From positions 85,441-149,440 of the forward strand of contig VYZB01000750.1 of assembly GCA_013397455.1 (NCBI GenBank): a stretch of DNA of 64,000 bases. Reading direction: 5' to 3'. The stretch comes from Crotophaga sulcirostris. Lineage: Eukaryota; Chordata; Aves; Cuculiformes; Crotophagidae. Of the stretch, positions 47,301-59,300 are shown one piece after another. The translations under genes were made by a program, and so were the position numbers. Each line of letters starts with the position of its first letter. Position 1 is the stretch's first letter. Under the pieces are notes generated by a model, which did not search any database, had not been told where the DNA came from, and worked only from the letters and a program-made list of their open reading frames with translations.

Positions 47301-50300
47301 ACTCTAGCTGCCAGTCTTCAGGAGGAACAAATATCTGAGGGCAAATACGCTTCTGAGGTCTGCAAAGGAGATAAGCCCTGCCTTTTCCAGGAAGAAATAA
47401 CTCCAAAAGAGGAAGATGTCACAGTCTCTGCCAGTGCTGCTAAGGAGTCCGATGGTGTTGAGCATAAAGCCAGGTCTGAAGCCATGAGCTACGGCGTGGC
47501 CGGAGGTGCTGCTGTCAGGGGTTCCCCAGTGACACCAGCAGAAAGGAAATCAAAACCTCAGGCTCTAGAGAGTGTGGTAACACATCTGCCCCAGGAGGAG
47601 GCTGGGCTGGTGCCAGAATACCCCTCAGCGTTAGGTACAGCGTCGCTCTCCGAAGAGACGGAGGCGATGAGGGCTGTGGAAAAGGGGGCTGCAAAAAGCA
47701 GCTCCCAGGTGAGAGCAGCTTGGGGGAAGGAGCTGAGGAGAGGAGAAGTAGATCAAGGGACAGGGAAAGTGGAGGGATTGGGATTGCAGGAAGAGCAGTC
47801 GTTCTTGGACGTGGAGGTGCTTCACAGTGTGGAGGACAGCAAGGAGAGGAGGAGGAGGAGGTTTGTAAGTGCAGAGGGAGCTGAGGCAGGTGAAGAAGGT
47901 GCAGTGGTGGCTTCTGAGGAAGGAAAGCAAGCGGGCAGCCTGGATGGGGAAGCACCAGCAGCCCTGAGAGAATCTGTTACTGTGGGTGGAAGGAAGGGAG
48001 AGATGAGTCCTACGGGAGAACCCCCTGAGACTGGTAGTCCTGTGAAGCCTGCAGGAGACAAACCTGCAGGTAAAAAAGCTGTCAAGCACATTAAAGGCGA
48101 AACCCTAAGACTGGGTGCAGAATGTCCAGCTGATCAAGAAAAAACAAGTGAAACTGAGCTAAAACCTACCCAAAAACAGAAAAGCAAGAAGAAGAAAGCA
48201 AAGCAGACTGGCATCCCTGGAGACTGTGTTCAGCCAGGGAAATCTCCTGTGGAAAAGCAGTCTCTTCCTCTTCTGATTTCGAAAGAAATTCCAGGGAAGA
48301 AGGAGAAGGAGGAGAGCTTTGTCTCAACCACTCCAGAACCAAACCATGGAACCACCACTGAGGTCACTGCTGGGCTGGCAGGAGATGCAGCGAGGCATGT
48401 GGGGAGCAGCCAGGCTGGAAAAGGGAAGAAAACCATTTCTGAGGAAGATAAAGAGAACCTGGCTGGGACCCAGGTGCTCCCTGCGGCCCCAGAACTAGGG
48501 AAAGCTCAAGGGGAGATGGAGGGTGGGGTCAGAAATGGTCATGATTCCTCAGTGGCATTGAGCCTGGAGGAGAAGATGACCCAGGAAAGCACCAAGGTGA
48601 AAGCCACCAGGGGTGTGACCAGCGCAGCCCCTGCAGCAGATGAACTGCCCGATGGATTAGTTATCCAAGAGGAACCCAGAGCAGTTCAGGAAACCTCTGC
48701 AATCCTTGAGCTTGGAGAAGCAACACAGCAGGAGAAAACAGTGGAGATCACAGGCCAAGAAGGTGCCCCTGTTCCCCCCAAACCCCAAGGAGAAACACCC
48801 CAGGAGAAGGCCAGGCTGCCAGGTCCCAGTGAGCGGGGCTTGCTCTTGCCCATAATAATGGAGGGGGAGCTGCTGGAGACCTCGAGGGAGTCCACGAGAC
48901 CAGCGCAGGTAAAGTGATGCTTTTTGCTGTTTTAGCACTTTTTTAATGAGCTGTTTGTATGTGTTTGATGTGAAATCTGTCCGGGGTCGAGGGGACAGCC
49001 AGGACCAGGGGAGTGGGCGTTGGAGCCTGCTGCTGCAGGATCAGCTGCAGTGGGTTTGGCAGCAGCCCCGGTGACGTGTGACCACAAACACTCACGGCTG
49101 AGCCGTGGCTGCTCTTTGCTCGAGCATCACTGATAAATGACTAATAAGTACAGCTCTTTTTTGGCACTTTTACTGCAACACCATTGCCATTTATAAGCTT
49201 ATGTTGGAAAAAGAGCCGTGTCTTTTATTTTTCCTGTAGTAAATCTTGTAGATAAGGCTCGTGAGTGGAAAGTCCCTGAAATGAAACGTTATGCACAGGT
49301 TTCTTCTTTAAAAATAAAAAATAATAGCTAATCATTTGGTTTCTTTTCTGTCGGAGCCTGAGGTTTTGTTTTACTGTTTGATTCTGTAGATCATGTTCAG
49401 CAAGAAGATGTGTCTGGAACATGATGAGAAGCTGATATCTTATCTCTCCATGCTCCGAGATATCGAGATGAGAATCAAACGGGTGCAGCCGGCGGAGCCG
49501 AATCTGGCAGCCCTGCGTGAGCGGCTGCAGCAGGCAGAGGTGAGCCAGGCCAGGCCAGGCTGGGCTGGCACTGGTCAGGGCAGAGCTCATCCCTGCTCTC
49601 CCCAGCTTCACACACAGCTCTCACACCCCCTCCCTACTAGGAAGGTTCCTCTTAGGTTTAATAGGAATTTAAATGCAAACTCCCTCCCTCCCCGCTCTGG
49701 TCCTCCCTCTGGCTCACCCTCTCCTCCCTGCTTAGAGAATAACTTGAGCTTGACTGAAATGGATTTTACAGCCTGGAGAGAGAGAGAGGCGAGTGCTGGC
49801 AACTGAGCAGGGCTGGAGGGTGGTGATGACTCTTCTGAGGAGATAGACACAGTATTTGAAACTGGGGCTGCAAAACCTCTCCTCGGTTTTGGCAGCAGGA
49901 AGATGAAGTCAGCGTATCTCAGACATAACACTGCTGTCTTGCCTCAGGCCCTGGGTGCTGAGCTGCAGGAGCTGAGCTTCCCCGTGAATCAGGAGTTGGA
50001 CGCCGTGAAGTGGATTGTGGCCAACCCCCCTGAAGAAGTCCCTGAGCAATTACTGAAGGCTTTGGAGAAGGATGCCAAGAACCTCCACAAGTCTCTGAGC
50101 TCCGCAAGTGATGTCCTGGAGTCTCGGCTGCAAAACCTTCGCGGGGCAGCAGAAACTGAAAAGGTAGAGGTGGAAACCATGCTGCTGCCTTGCCCCACCC
50201 CACCCCCCTGAGCATCCCGAAGCTCCTTCCCCAGAGCACTCTGCTCCTACTTTAAATGGTGCATTTCTGGTTTAAGGCTAAAATCTTGGCACATCATGAG

Positions 50301-53300
50301 ACTCTGCAGAGCAAACTCCAGGAGCTGCTGAGCTGGGTCTCGGGCACCACGGAGTCGCTGGACAGCAGCGATTGCCACCAGGCGCCCGATGCAGACAGCT
50401 TGAGTCGCTGCCTCCAGCACTACAAGGTAACCATGGCAATGCCCCTAATCCTTCTGGCTGATGAAGTTGCTTTTCTCTGTGCGGAGAAGAAGCTTTTAAT
50501 CCTGCTTTCCCTCCTGGAGCCTCGTTTGGTTCGCCCTTACCCTTTGTTGCAGGAGGAGCAATGATATTGTACTTGCTCCAAAGTCATTCTTTTCCACCAT
50601 GCACAATCCTTCTGCTTTGGCCATTGGGGAACACGCTGAAACACAGGTGTGTGGTGGGGGTTGTGCAACCAGGAGGGATTCCTGTCAGGTTCTGCGGTGT
50701 TGAGGAGAGAGCTGCTTCCTCCTTGGGGGCTCCAAGAGCCCCATCCATCACCCTGTCCCGGTCTGCATCGACTACACGAGCTGCCCAGGCTCCCTTCCAC
50801 ATTTATCAGTTGTTTAGCAACAGATCTTGAGGTTTGGTCAGGTCAGGATCTCCTGTTCACTGGTAGCACCTTGGCATTAAAGTCAGAGGATCAAAGTCTT
50901 TGTGAGCTAGTGGTGGCACATGGAATCACCATGGACTGGACCGAGCTGCTGACAGCTCCAAGCCTGGGTCATCTTCAGGGCTTCACCAGACCCAAGGGCA
51001 GCCCCACATGTGTGGTCCAGGCAACTTCTTGTTGCAGAGGAGGAGCACTGGGAAACTGCTTTGGGGAGATGTTGTCATCTCAATGCTGAGTGTGCTTTTG
51101 GGAGCATTTGGGATTTCTGGAATGTATTATTCTGGTGACAAAGCACCCTTTTTAGGGGGATGCTGTCTGTCCACGTGACCTATCTGAAGCTGGCAGTGCA
51201 GGTAAGTGCTGGCTGCAGAATCATTTTGCCTGACAGGTCTTTTCTCTCCCGTTCAGGAACTGAAAGAGCCCTTTGCTAACACCAAGTCTCAGCTTGATGC
51301 CACTGCCTTCGACATCCAGTTCCTTATCTCAGAGCACGCCCAGGAGTTCACCCCTCAGCAGAGCCGGCAGCTCCTGCAGCTGCTCAATGAGCTGCAGAAG
51401 GCTTTCCGGGACCTGTCGGAGCGCGTGACGGCGCGGGTGGAGGTCCTGCAGGTCTGTCTCCAGCAAGTGGAGCAGACGGATCAGGTGAAGGTTGTGAGAC
51501 ATCTGCTTCCTGGCTGCCGTTTGCTCGCTGAAGCGCTTCCCGGCCACAAGACGCGTGCTGAGACACCTCATATTTGGGATTTCATGTGCATGCCATTCAC
51601 AGTTTATGACTTCTCACTGCACATCATGAGCTTCCTCTAAAGTCTTGTCTTCCTCCTGCCATGTAACTCCCAGGTGGAAAGGAGCTTTCCTCCCAAAAGA
51701 AGGAGCCCTGCTGAGGGCTGGGTAGCACAGCCGGGCAGTCCTCGGCCAGCCATGGAGTTGCTTTGGACTGGGTGGAACAAACCCTGTCTCTGTAACCTCA
51801 CCAGAAAATCCCTGTGCAGAGGGGCCACCAGAGGCACCTGGCAGTTTTAATGTCTTGTTTCCACTGCCCCAGCCAGGTGTTGCTGCCAAGGGATGCAGCT
51901 GAGAAGTACCCAGGCAGCAGGCAGCTGCCAGAGCAAGTCCTCAGGTCCCTGCTGCATCACTGCGGCACCCATCACTGCATGGATCCTCTTATCCAAGACA
52001 GGATTAATGTGGTTTTTATTAACAGTTGCTCTCTGTAACTCTTGCCTGTCCTCTCTGGAGTGTGTGTGTATGTTAACCAGTTTGCTTTGCTTTTTCAGAT
52101 TGAGTGTGCGCCCATCCTAACCCAGGAAGAACTCGCTTTGCAGCTGAAGAGCTCTTAGGAAGGCTCTTTCAATTCGCTTCTGTTGTTTTATCTTGTGACT
52201 GGGAGAAACAAGCACAGTGTTTTGCACAAGTTTGTACATCACCTTGCTGAAATGCCCAGTGAAACTCAAAAAACCTTTACCTCCCCTGGGAAGGGGAAAC
52301 AGGGGATTCTCAGGTCACATCATGCTCAATTGCTCAAACAGGCGCTTCTGTGTTGTGCTCTGGCAGCAAAAGGAGGAGCTGGATCAGCTACAGAAACACT
52401 TTCTCTCTCCTGGGCTCCCTCTCCAATCCCAGGGCCACAAAACCAACCTGCTTGGGTTGTTTAGGGCTCCACTGTGGTGCTGCCTGCCCTCAGGTTGCTG
52501 ACACCTCTCGCTCAATGAGTTTCTGCTGCAGTTTCAATGTTTGTAAGGCTGAACAGAAAAGGCACAGAAACTTCTGGTTGAGCTCTTGCGAGGGGAGTGC
52601 ATGACCTGGAGCGCAGCTCCACACTGGAGCTCCTGGAGCTTCTCAAGGAGCAGATTGAGAGAAACCTGCTTGAATGGTGGCAGGCATGCAGCAAGCAGAT
52701 GCTGCTTAGCAGGAACTCAGCACCTCGGCCCCATTCCCACAGCGTGCGAGCCTGAGAGGGAGAGGGAGCACCTGGAGAGCTGCAAAAGCCGTTTTCTGTG
52801 CTGCGTCCTCGTCTTCAGGAGATGCCTCAGCTGTAACCTCTTGCCTTGCCTTTCAGCTCTGTGTGATGGAGGTGAAGCACCAGCACTAACTGTCCCCTCT
52901 CCCTTCCCTCTGCCCGCAGACACTGCAGGAGCAGCAGGCAGCCCGGGCACAGAGCCTGGCTGAGCTGAGCCGCTGGCTGTGCCAGGCAGAGGACACGCTG
53001 GCAGAGCAACAGAGAGCAGCCAGTGAAGGGGACCTCCCTGTCCTGCAGCAAAGGCAAAGTGATGTTAAGGTCAGTGCTTTAAACATGGGGGTCAGCAGGA
53101 AGGGAGGCCTCGTGCTGCCTTGGGATGGTGCAGAGCCTCACGGCATTGTCTGCCCAGGAGCTGCAGAGGAACATGCACACCCGAGCCGCCTCCTTTGCCA
53201 GCGTCCTGAAAAGCACAGAGGAGTTTTTGGAGGAGAACAAGGCAAAGATGGAGCCTGGGGAGCTGGCAGCACTGCAAGAGAAGCTCCAGCGTGCCAAGGA

Positions 53301-56300
53301 GCAGTACCGGTCCCTGCAAGAGAGGACAGAGATGGCCCAGAAAGAGCTGGAGAGCGCTGTGACTGCTGCAGTGCAGCAGGAGACAGAAAAGGTAACGTGC
53401 AAAGAACTGTAGCTCCCAGGCCCTGCTTGACGTGGTCAGTGAAGTCCAGTTGATACAACTGGATTCATTCAAGGTCCTGGTACTTGTCTGGATGATGTGG
53501 TGTAAATAAATTTACTCTTTCTGTCCTCTGGGCAAGGTGGGGTGCTGACACTATGCCCCTTGTGAAGTGCCTTGTGAGCTGCAGACACAGATGGTTGTGG
53601 AGGAAAAGGGAGAGCAAAGGGCTCCTCTCTCTGCCTCTGGGCTGACCCATGAGCACCGGGCACCTCCACGCACTGGCAGTGAGCGATGCTCCCAGCTGCC
53701 TGCACAGAGCTGCAGCCCTTTGGGGTGGGACCCTGGGTTGTATCAGGGTGAGAGATGCAGAGAGGCTGAGTTTATTCTCAACTTCTTTGCCGCTTCTTCC
53801 CTTTTGGAGAACCACAAAGTATTCTGGAGGGCTGTGAATGTCTCGGGTGTTTGCTGTGGCTGGAAAGCTGTTTGAAGATTTTCCTTCTGTTTATTCTGCC
53901 CCATGCAGCTGTTTGCTGAAGACATGTAGAGTGGGTTGTTCTGATCCAGGACCTTTGTGCTTTCAGGTGAAAGCTGCCAAAGAACTGGAGGAGAACAGCA
54001 ATAAAATTGATTCCCTCCTGAACTGGGTGGCGTCACTGGAGCAGAAGGGAGGGCTCCTGGAGTACAGACCACACCCTATCGAGCAAGCGCCAGGGATGCG
54101 AGTGAGGACGGGTGCTCAGGACATCCCTGATGGCCTCATCGTGGGAGCAGACAGCGCTGCCGAGAACCTGGATGAGCAGTACAAGAGGCTGAAGGTCAGG
54201 ACCGACACCTCATCCTTCTCAAAGCTTTCTGCCCAACACACTGACCCTGCCTTGGGGTGTTAGATGGGTCAGGCCTCCAAAACGCATATTGAGGGTGATT
54301 TTCCATATGGGAGACTGAGGATCTCCTGGGAAGGCCCTGCCAAACCCCAGTTTGTGCCTTGGTGGGTGGGTGCCATGGCACGGTGCAATCAGGGACACAA
54401 GAGAAGGTGCCCATCATGATCAGGGAGGGAGTTATTCCCCTGCAGGCAGAGCACCTGCCGCTGTCTCAGCCCTGGGGTGTTCCCCCACCTTGCTAGCGCT
54501 GTAGGAAGGGTGCAGAGGCTCAGTCCCACGCGTGGCCTCGCTGCACCCCACTGGGTGCTGATGGGTGCTTGGTCACAGGCGTCACCTCTGCTCGTTGGCA
54601 TCTTTCAGGCCCAGCACCAGGAGCTGCTGTCCCAGCAGCAGGATGTCATCCTGGCCACGCAGTCGGCGCAGGCTTTCCTGGACAAGCACGGCCGCAGCCT
54701 GGCTGGGGAGGAGGGGGCCCGGCTGCAGCACCAGCTGGCAGAGCTGAAGGACCAGTACGCGGCGTCCCTCTCGCAGTCGGAGACGCGGCTGAAGCAGGTG
54801 CAGGTCCTGCGGGACGAGCTGCAGAAGTTCCTGCGGGACCACGGGGAGTTTGAGGCTTGGCTGAAGCAAGCAGAGCAGGATCTGGAGGGGATGTACAAGG
54901 GGGACAGGGACCCCGCAGCCCTCCGGCAGCTGCTCCTGCAGCAGGGGAGCTTCTCAGAAGATGTGATCTCCCACAAAGGGGACCTGCGGTTCGTTACCAT
55001 GTCCGGGCAGAAGGTGCTGGATGCAGAGGGAGCTGCTGGGGATGCAGGGTCTCAGACTTCTGGGAGCGTGGTCAAGAGCAAGCTGGAGGACGCCACGCAG
55101 CGGTACACCATGCTGCACTCCAAGGTAGGGGAAGGGCTTTGTGATGCTGGGAGCTGAACCCTGGGTGCTGTTTTCCTCCTGTGCATGTGGAACAAGCAGG
55201 GGTGGCAGAGGGATCATAGAATCATAGAAGCGTCGGTTGGAAAAGACCTTTGAGATCATCGAGTCCAACCATACCTGTTCTCTGCTAAACCATGTCCCCC
55301 AGAAACTCATCTACCCATCTTTTAAACACCTCCAGGGATGGTGACTCAGCCACCTCCCTGGGCAGCTGTTCCAGTACCTGACCACCCTTTCAGTGAAGAA
55401 TTTTTCCTAATATCCAGTGTAAACCTGCCCTGGCACAACTTATGGCCATTTCCTCTTGTCCTATCACCTGTCACTTGGGAGAAGAGACCAACACTCCCTT
55501 TGCCACAGCCTCCTTTCAGGGAGTTTTAGACAGTGATGAGGTCTCCCCTCAGCCTCCTCTTCTCCAAGCTAAACAACCCCACCTCCCTCAGTTGCTCCTC
55601 CTAAGATTTGTTCTCCAACCCGTTCACCAGTCTCATCGCCCTTCTCTGGACACACTCCAACCCCTCAATGTCCTTCTTGTAGTGAGGGCCCAGAACTGAA
55701 CACAGGACTTGAGGTGTGGCCTCACCAGTGCTGAGTCCAGGGGCACAATCACTGCTCTGGTCCTGCTGGCCACACTGTTTCTGATGCAGGCAAAGATCAT
55801 TCAAGAGAGTCTGGCTGAACTTGTAGCACTCATGTAGATGCCAGGGCAAGGATTGTCTTCTTCAGGGCTTGGGCAGGAGTAACATCCCTGTCTGTGTGTA
55901 TTCCCGCAGTGCTCTGTGCTTGTGTGCATCCTCCCATTATGTCTTGTCACTCCTTTGCAGTGCACCAAGCTGGGTTCCCACCTGAACACCCTGCTGGATC
56001 ACTACCAGCAGTTCCAGGAGGTGGCCGAGTCTCTCAGGACGTGGCTGCAGGAGAGTGAAGCTGCTGTTGGGAAACTGCTCTCAGAGACAGTTTCTTCAGA
56101 TCCGGCCGTTCTGCAAATGCAGCTCACCAGTGCTAAGGTACGGGGTCCCTGGGGGAGTTTTGGAGCCCATATGGGAATTTGGCTGCTCTGAGCAGTCAAC
56201 AGCAGGAAGGAGACTTGTCCCAGTCACTTATTTTGCTGATTGAGCGCAAAGAGGCTCAGCCAGTCCCTGCCCCCCAGATCAGGTGGAGCCAATCTCTTCT

Positions 56301-59300
56301 GAAAGGTGCTCAGAGCAAGGACACGGGGCTGCAGTCCCACGGCAGGGACTTTCCTTTTCCATGAGGGTGGCAGGGCACTGGGACAGCCCAGAGCCTCTGA
56401 TCCAGCTCTGGGGTCAGCCCTGGCAGCGTGGCATTGGACCTTCCTGCCTCTGCGATTGTTTTTCTTAAAAATTTTGTGGTCAAGAGAACAGGATCCCTCA
56501 GCAGGGATCAAACAGAGCTCCTGTTGGTGCTGCTCCCCGCAGCACAGGTGTGTCACAGGTGACCCACTGGTGACTTTGCCCTCTCTTGTGTCGAAGCAGC
56601 AGCTGCAGGGAGACCTCGCTGAGCATCAGGTGCCGGTGGAAAAGCTCCAGAAAGCAGCGCGGTCTCTGCTGGAGATCCAAGGGGAGCCGGCGCCGGACCA
56701 CAGGCACATCCAGGAAACAACAGGTACAGAGCAAAGGAACCACCCATGTTAGCAGGGATAGTTGAGGGGGGGCTGAAAACCAACCAGGGAGGGAGGAATG
56801 GGAAGTCTCCCATTTTTGGGGGAAGGTGGGGCACAGGCACACAACAACACGTCTGCAGGGCTTGTGTTTGCACCTGGGAGGGACTAGGATCCACTTTGGC
56901 TGTTTGTGTTGGGTTCCCTGTCTCCCTGCTGAGTGTGAGGATGGGAAATCGTCACCAGAGAGAGTGTGGCAGGACCCACACATGGTCCTTGATGCTCTCT
57001 GAGCACCAAGTGAGAAGCTCTGCCCCTCCTAATTCTCCTTTGTGCCGAACTCCGCAGATGCCATTGTGAGCCGCTTCCAGAGCCTCTCCCAGCAGATGGC
57101 TGAACGCTCGGACCTGCTGCAGAAATCCATTGCCCAGTCCCAGAGCGTCCAGGAGAGCCTGGAGAGCCTCCTCCAGTCGGTGGCTGAGATTGAGAAGAAC
57201 CTGGAGGGAGAGCAGCCAGCCACCCTGTCCTCCACCTCCATCCAGGACTCACTCGCCACGAGCGCGGTAAGGCTGGTCCCTGAGCTCCCTGTCTCAAAGA
57301 TGCTTGGCTGCAGGGCCTGTGCCGTGTGCTCCTTTTTGGGGCCTTGCTACACTGTTCTGGAAGAACAAAAGTAACCCTAGAAAGGGAAGTGAGCAGAACC
57401 TTTACTTAATTTCTTAAAGCCAGGGCACAAACCTGTTGAAAGCCTCTTCTGCTGACAAGCAGGGCTTAGGGATCAGGCACCAGTAGAAGGCAGAGCAGAC
57501 CAGGGAGATCAAAAAAGAAAGGAAGGCCAGGATAGAAAACTGTCCCAAGAGCAGCCCGGGCTCTTCATGCCAGTTCTGTTTTCCTCAAAAACCTTCCTGA
57601 AGTGGCATCCCTTTCTGTATATGCTCCCCACAGAAGCTGAAGCAGGACATCGCCCGGCAGAGGAGCTGCCTGGACGCCACTCGTGAGATGGTGACGCGGT
57701 TCATGGAGGCAGCAGACAGCCCCACGGCCTCAGCCCTGCAGGGCAAGCTGGCAGAGGCCACGGAGCACTTTGGCAGGCTGTGCCAGCGGCATCAGGAGAG
57801 GGAGGAGGTGCTAAAGGGCCTCCTCCCGAAGGTCGAGCAGTATGAGCAGCTCTCAGAAAAGCTACAGCAGTTCACGGAGAGCAGAGCGCGGATGTTGGCG
57901 TCTGGGAACCAGCCAGACCGGGACATTGCTCACTTTTCCCAGCACATCCAGGTGAGATGCAGGAGGAGAAGACTCCATCTGCGCTGGCTGTGTTGGGCAG
58001 TGCTGCTTTGCAGTGATCTCTTCCCAGCAAAGAGCACCCCAGTTGCTCCCAGGCTGGCAGGATCTGCAGGACCTCTGCTGGCTCTTTGCCTGGGGAAGGG
58101 AGCATGACCGGAGAGGGAAATGGTATTTCCCTGGAGCCAGGCTGGTTTTCGGAAGGGATCTCCAGCCAGGCTGCAAGGGGCCAGTCCAAATATAGCAAGG
58201 TTTTACCAATTACAGACTCCCTGGGGCTGATACAGCCAAACACCCAAGCACTGGCAGCGAGCGCGGAGCAGGATGTGACGCAGCCCTCGGAGATGCCGTG
58301 GGTCGTGGTGGCCAGGCATGGCTGCATGGAATTCCTTCCTCTGGCTCTGCCACAGGGGGTGGTTTGACTATCAGAAATGCTCTCAGTTGGCATCAAACCA
58401 GACGCTTGTGCTGGGAGGGTTGATATGGCTTGGTTTAGGGCCCCCCCATCCCATCCACTGCGTGGCCTCACAGCAGCACTGGGGAAGGTGGGACCTGCAC
58501 CCACACCTGCTGAGCCGGAGGAGCCGGTTGGACTCGGCGCTGGTGCAGTTCATGGCACTGCCCACAGAGGGTCTCCCCCGCTTGCCAGGATGCAGGGCTG
58601 TGCAGTTCATCCCTGCTGCCCGGGTCTGCTGGCAGAGGCACGCTCAGCATCACCCTTTGCTCTTGGCAGGAGCTGAATTTGGAGATGAGGCAGCACCAGG
58701 AGGACCTGGCCACCCTGGAGCACCTGGCTGCAGAGCTGGGCTCCTGCGGCTTTACCTCCAGTGCCTCCCAACTGCAGGAGAAGCTGCAGAGCCTGAAGAC
58801 AGATTTCCTGCAGCTGCAGAAAGTGGCAAAAGAGAGGTGAGTCTCAGGGACCCAGGCACCCCTCAAGCAGGTGAGTTTGGGGGTGGCATCATGGTTGGAG
58901 CAAGACCCAGGGGAGATCTCCTTTCCATGGGGAGGACAAGAGCAAACTCTTCCTGCCTCCCTCCTCCACACTGGGAGACGTACGGCACTAAGGCAGCTCG
59001 CTCCAGCTGACGCATTAAAAAAAGCCTTGGCTGGGGGCGTTGTGAAAAATTCCTGGTGCTGCAGGAGCCAATGTTCGTGCGTTTCCTGGCGTGGGCTGCC
59101 ACAGCTCCATCCCAGAGCATCTTGCCGGAGGGGAGCAGGGTGCTGGGGGAGGGATTGGGAGGTGACACAGCAGAGCAGCTTGTCCCCAGGGTCCCTTTGC
59201 AGTCGGGAGAAAGGGGAGCTTTCAGCAGCAGCAGCCTGAGGTCGAACCGACCATGGCAGCGTGAGCAGGGCTGGAGCGACAGCTCTGGGAGGGTCACGGC

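Noticed and set aside
43742..48938. Several 60-150-codon minus-strand frames under the giant exon
   Set aside because: Serine/leucine-rich complements of the acidic, lysine-rich coding strand; no start context or domain.
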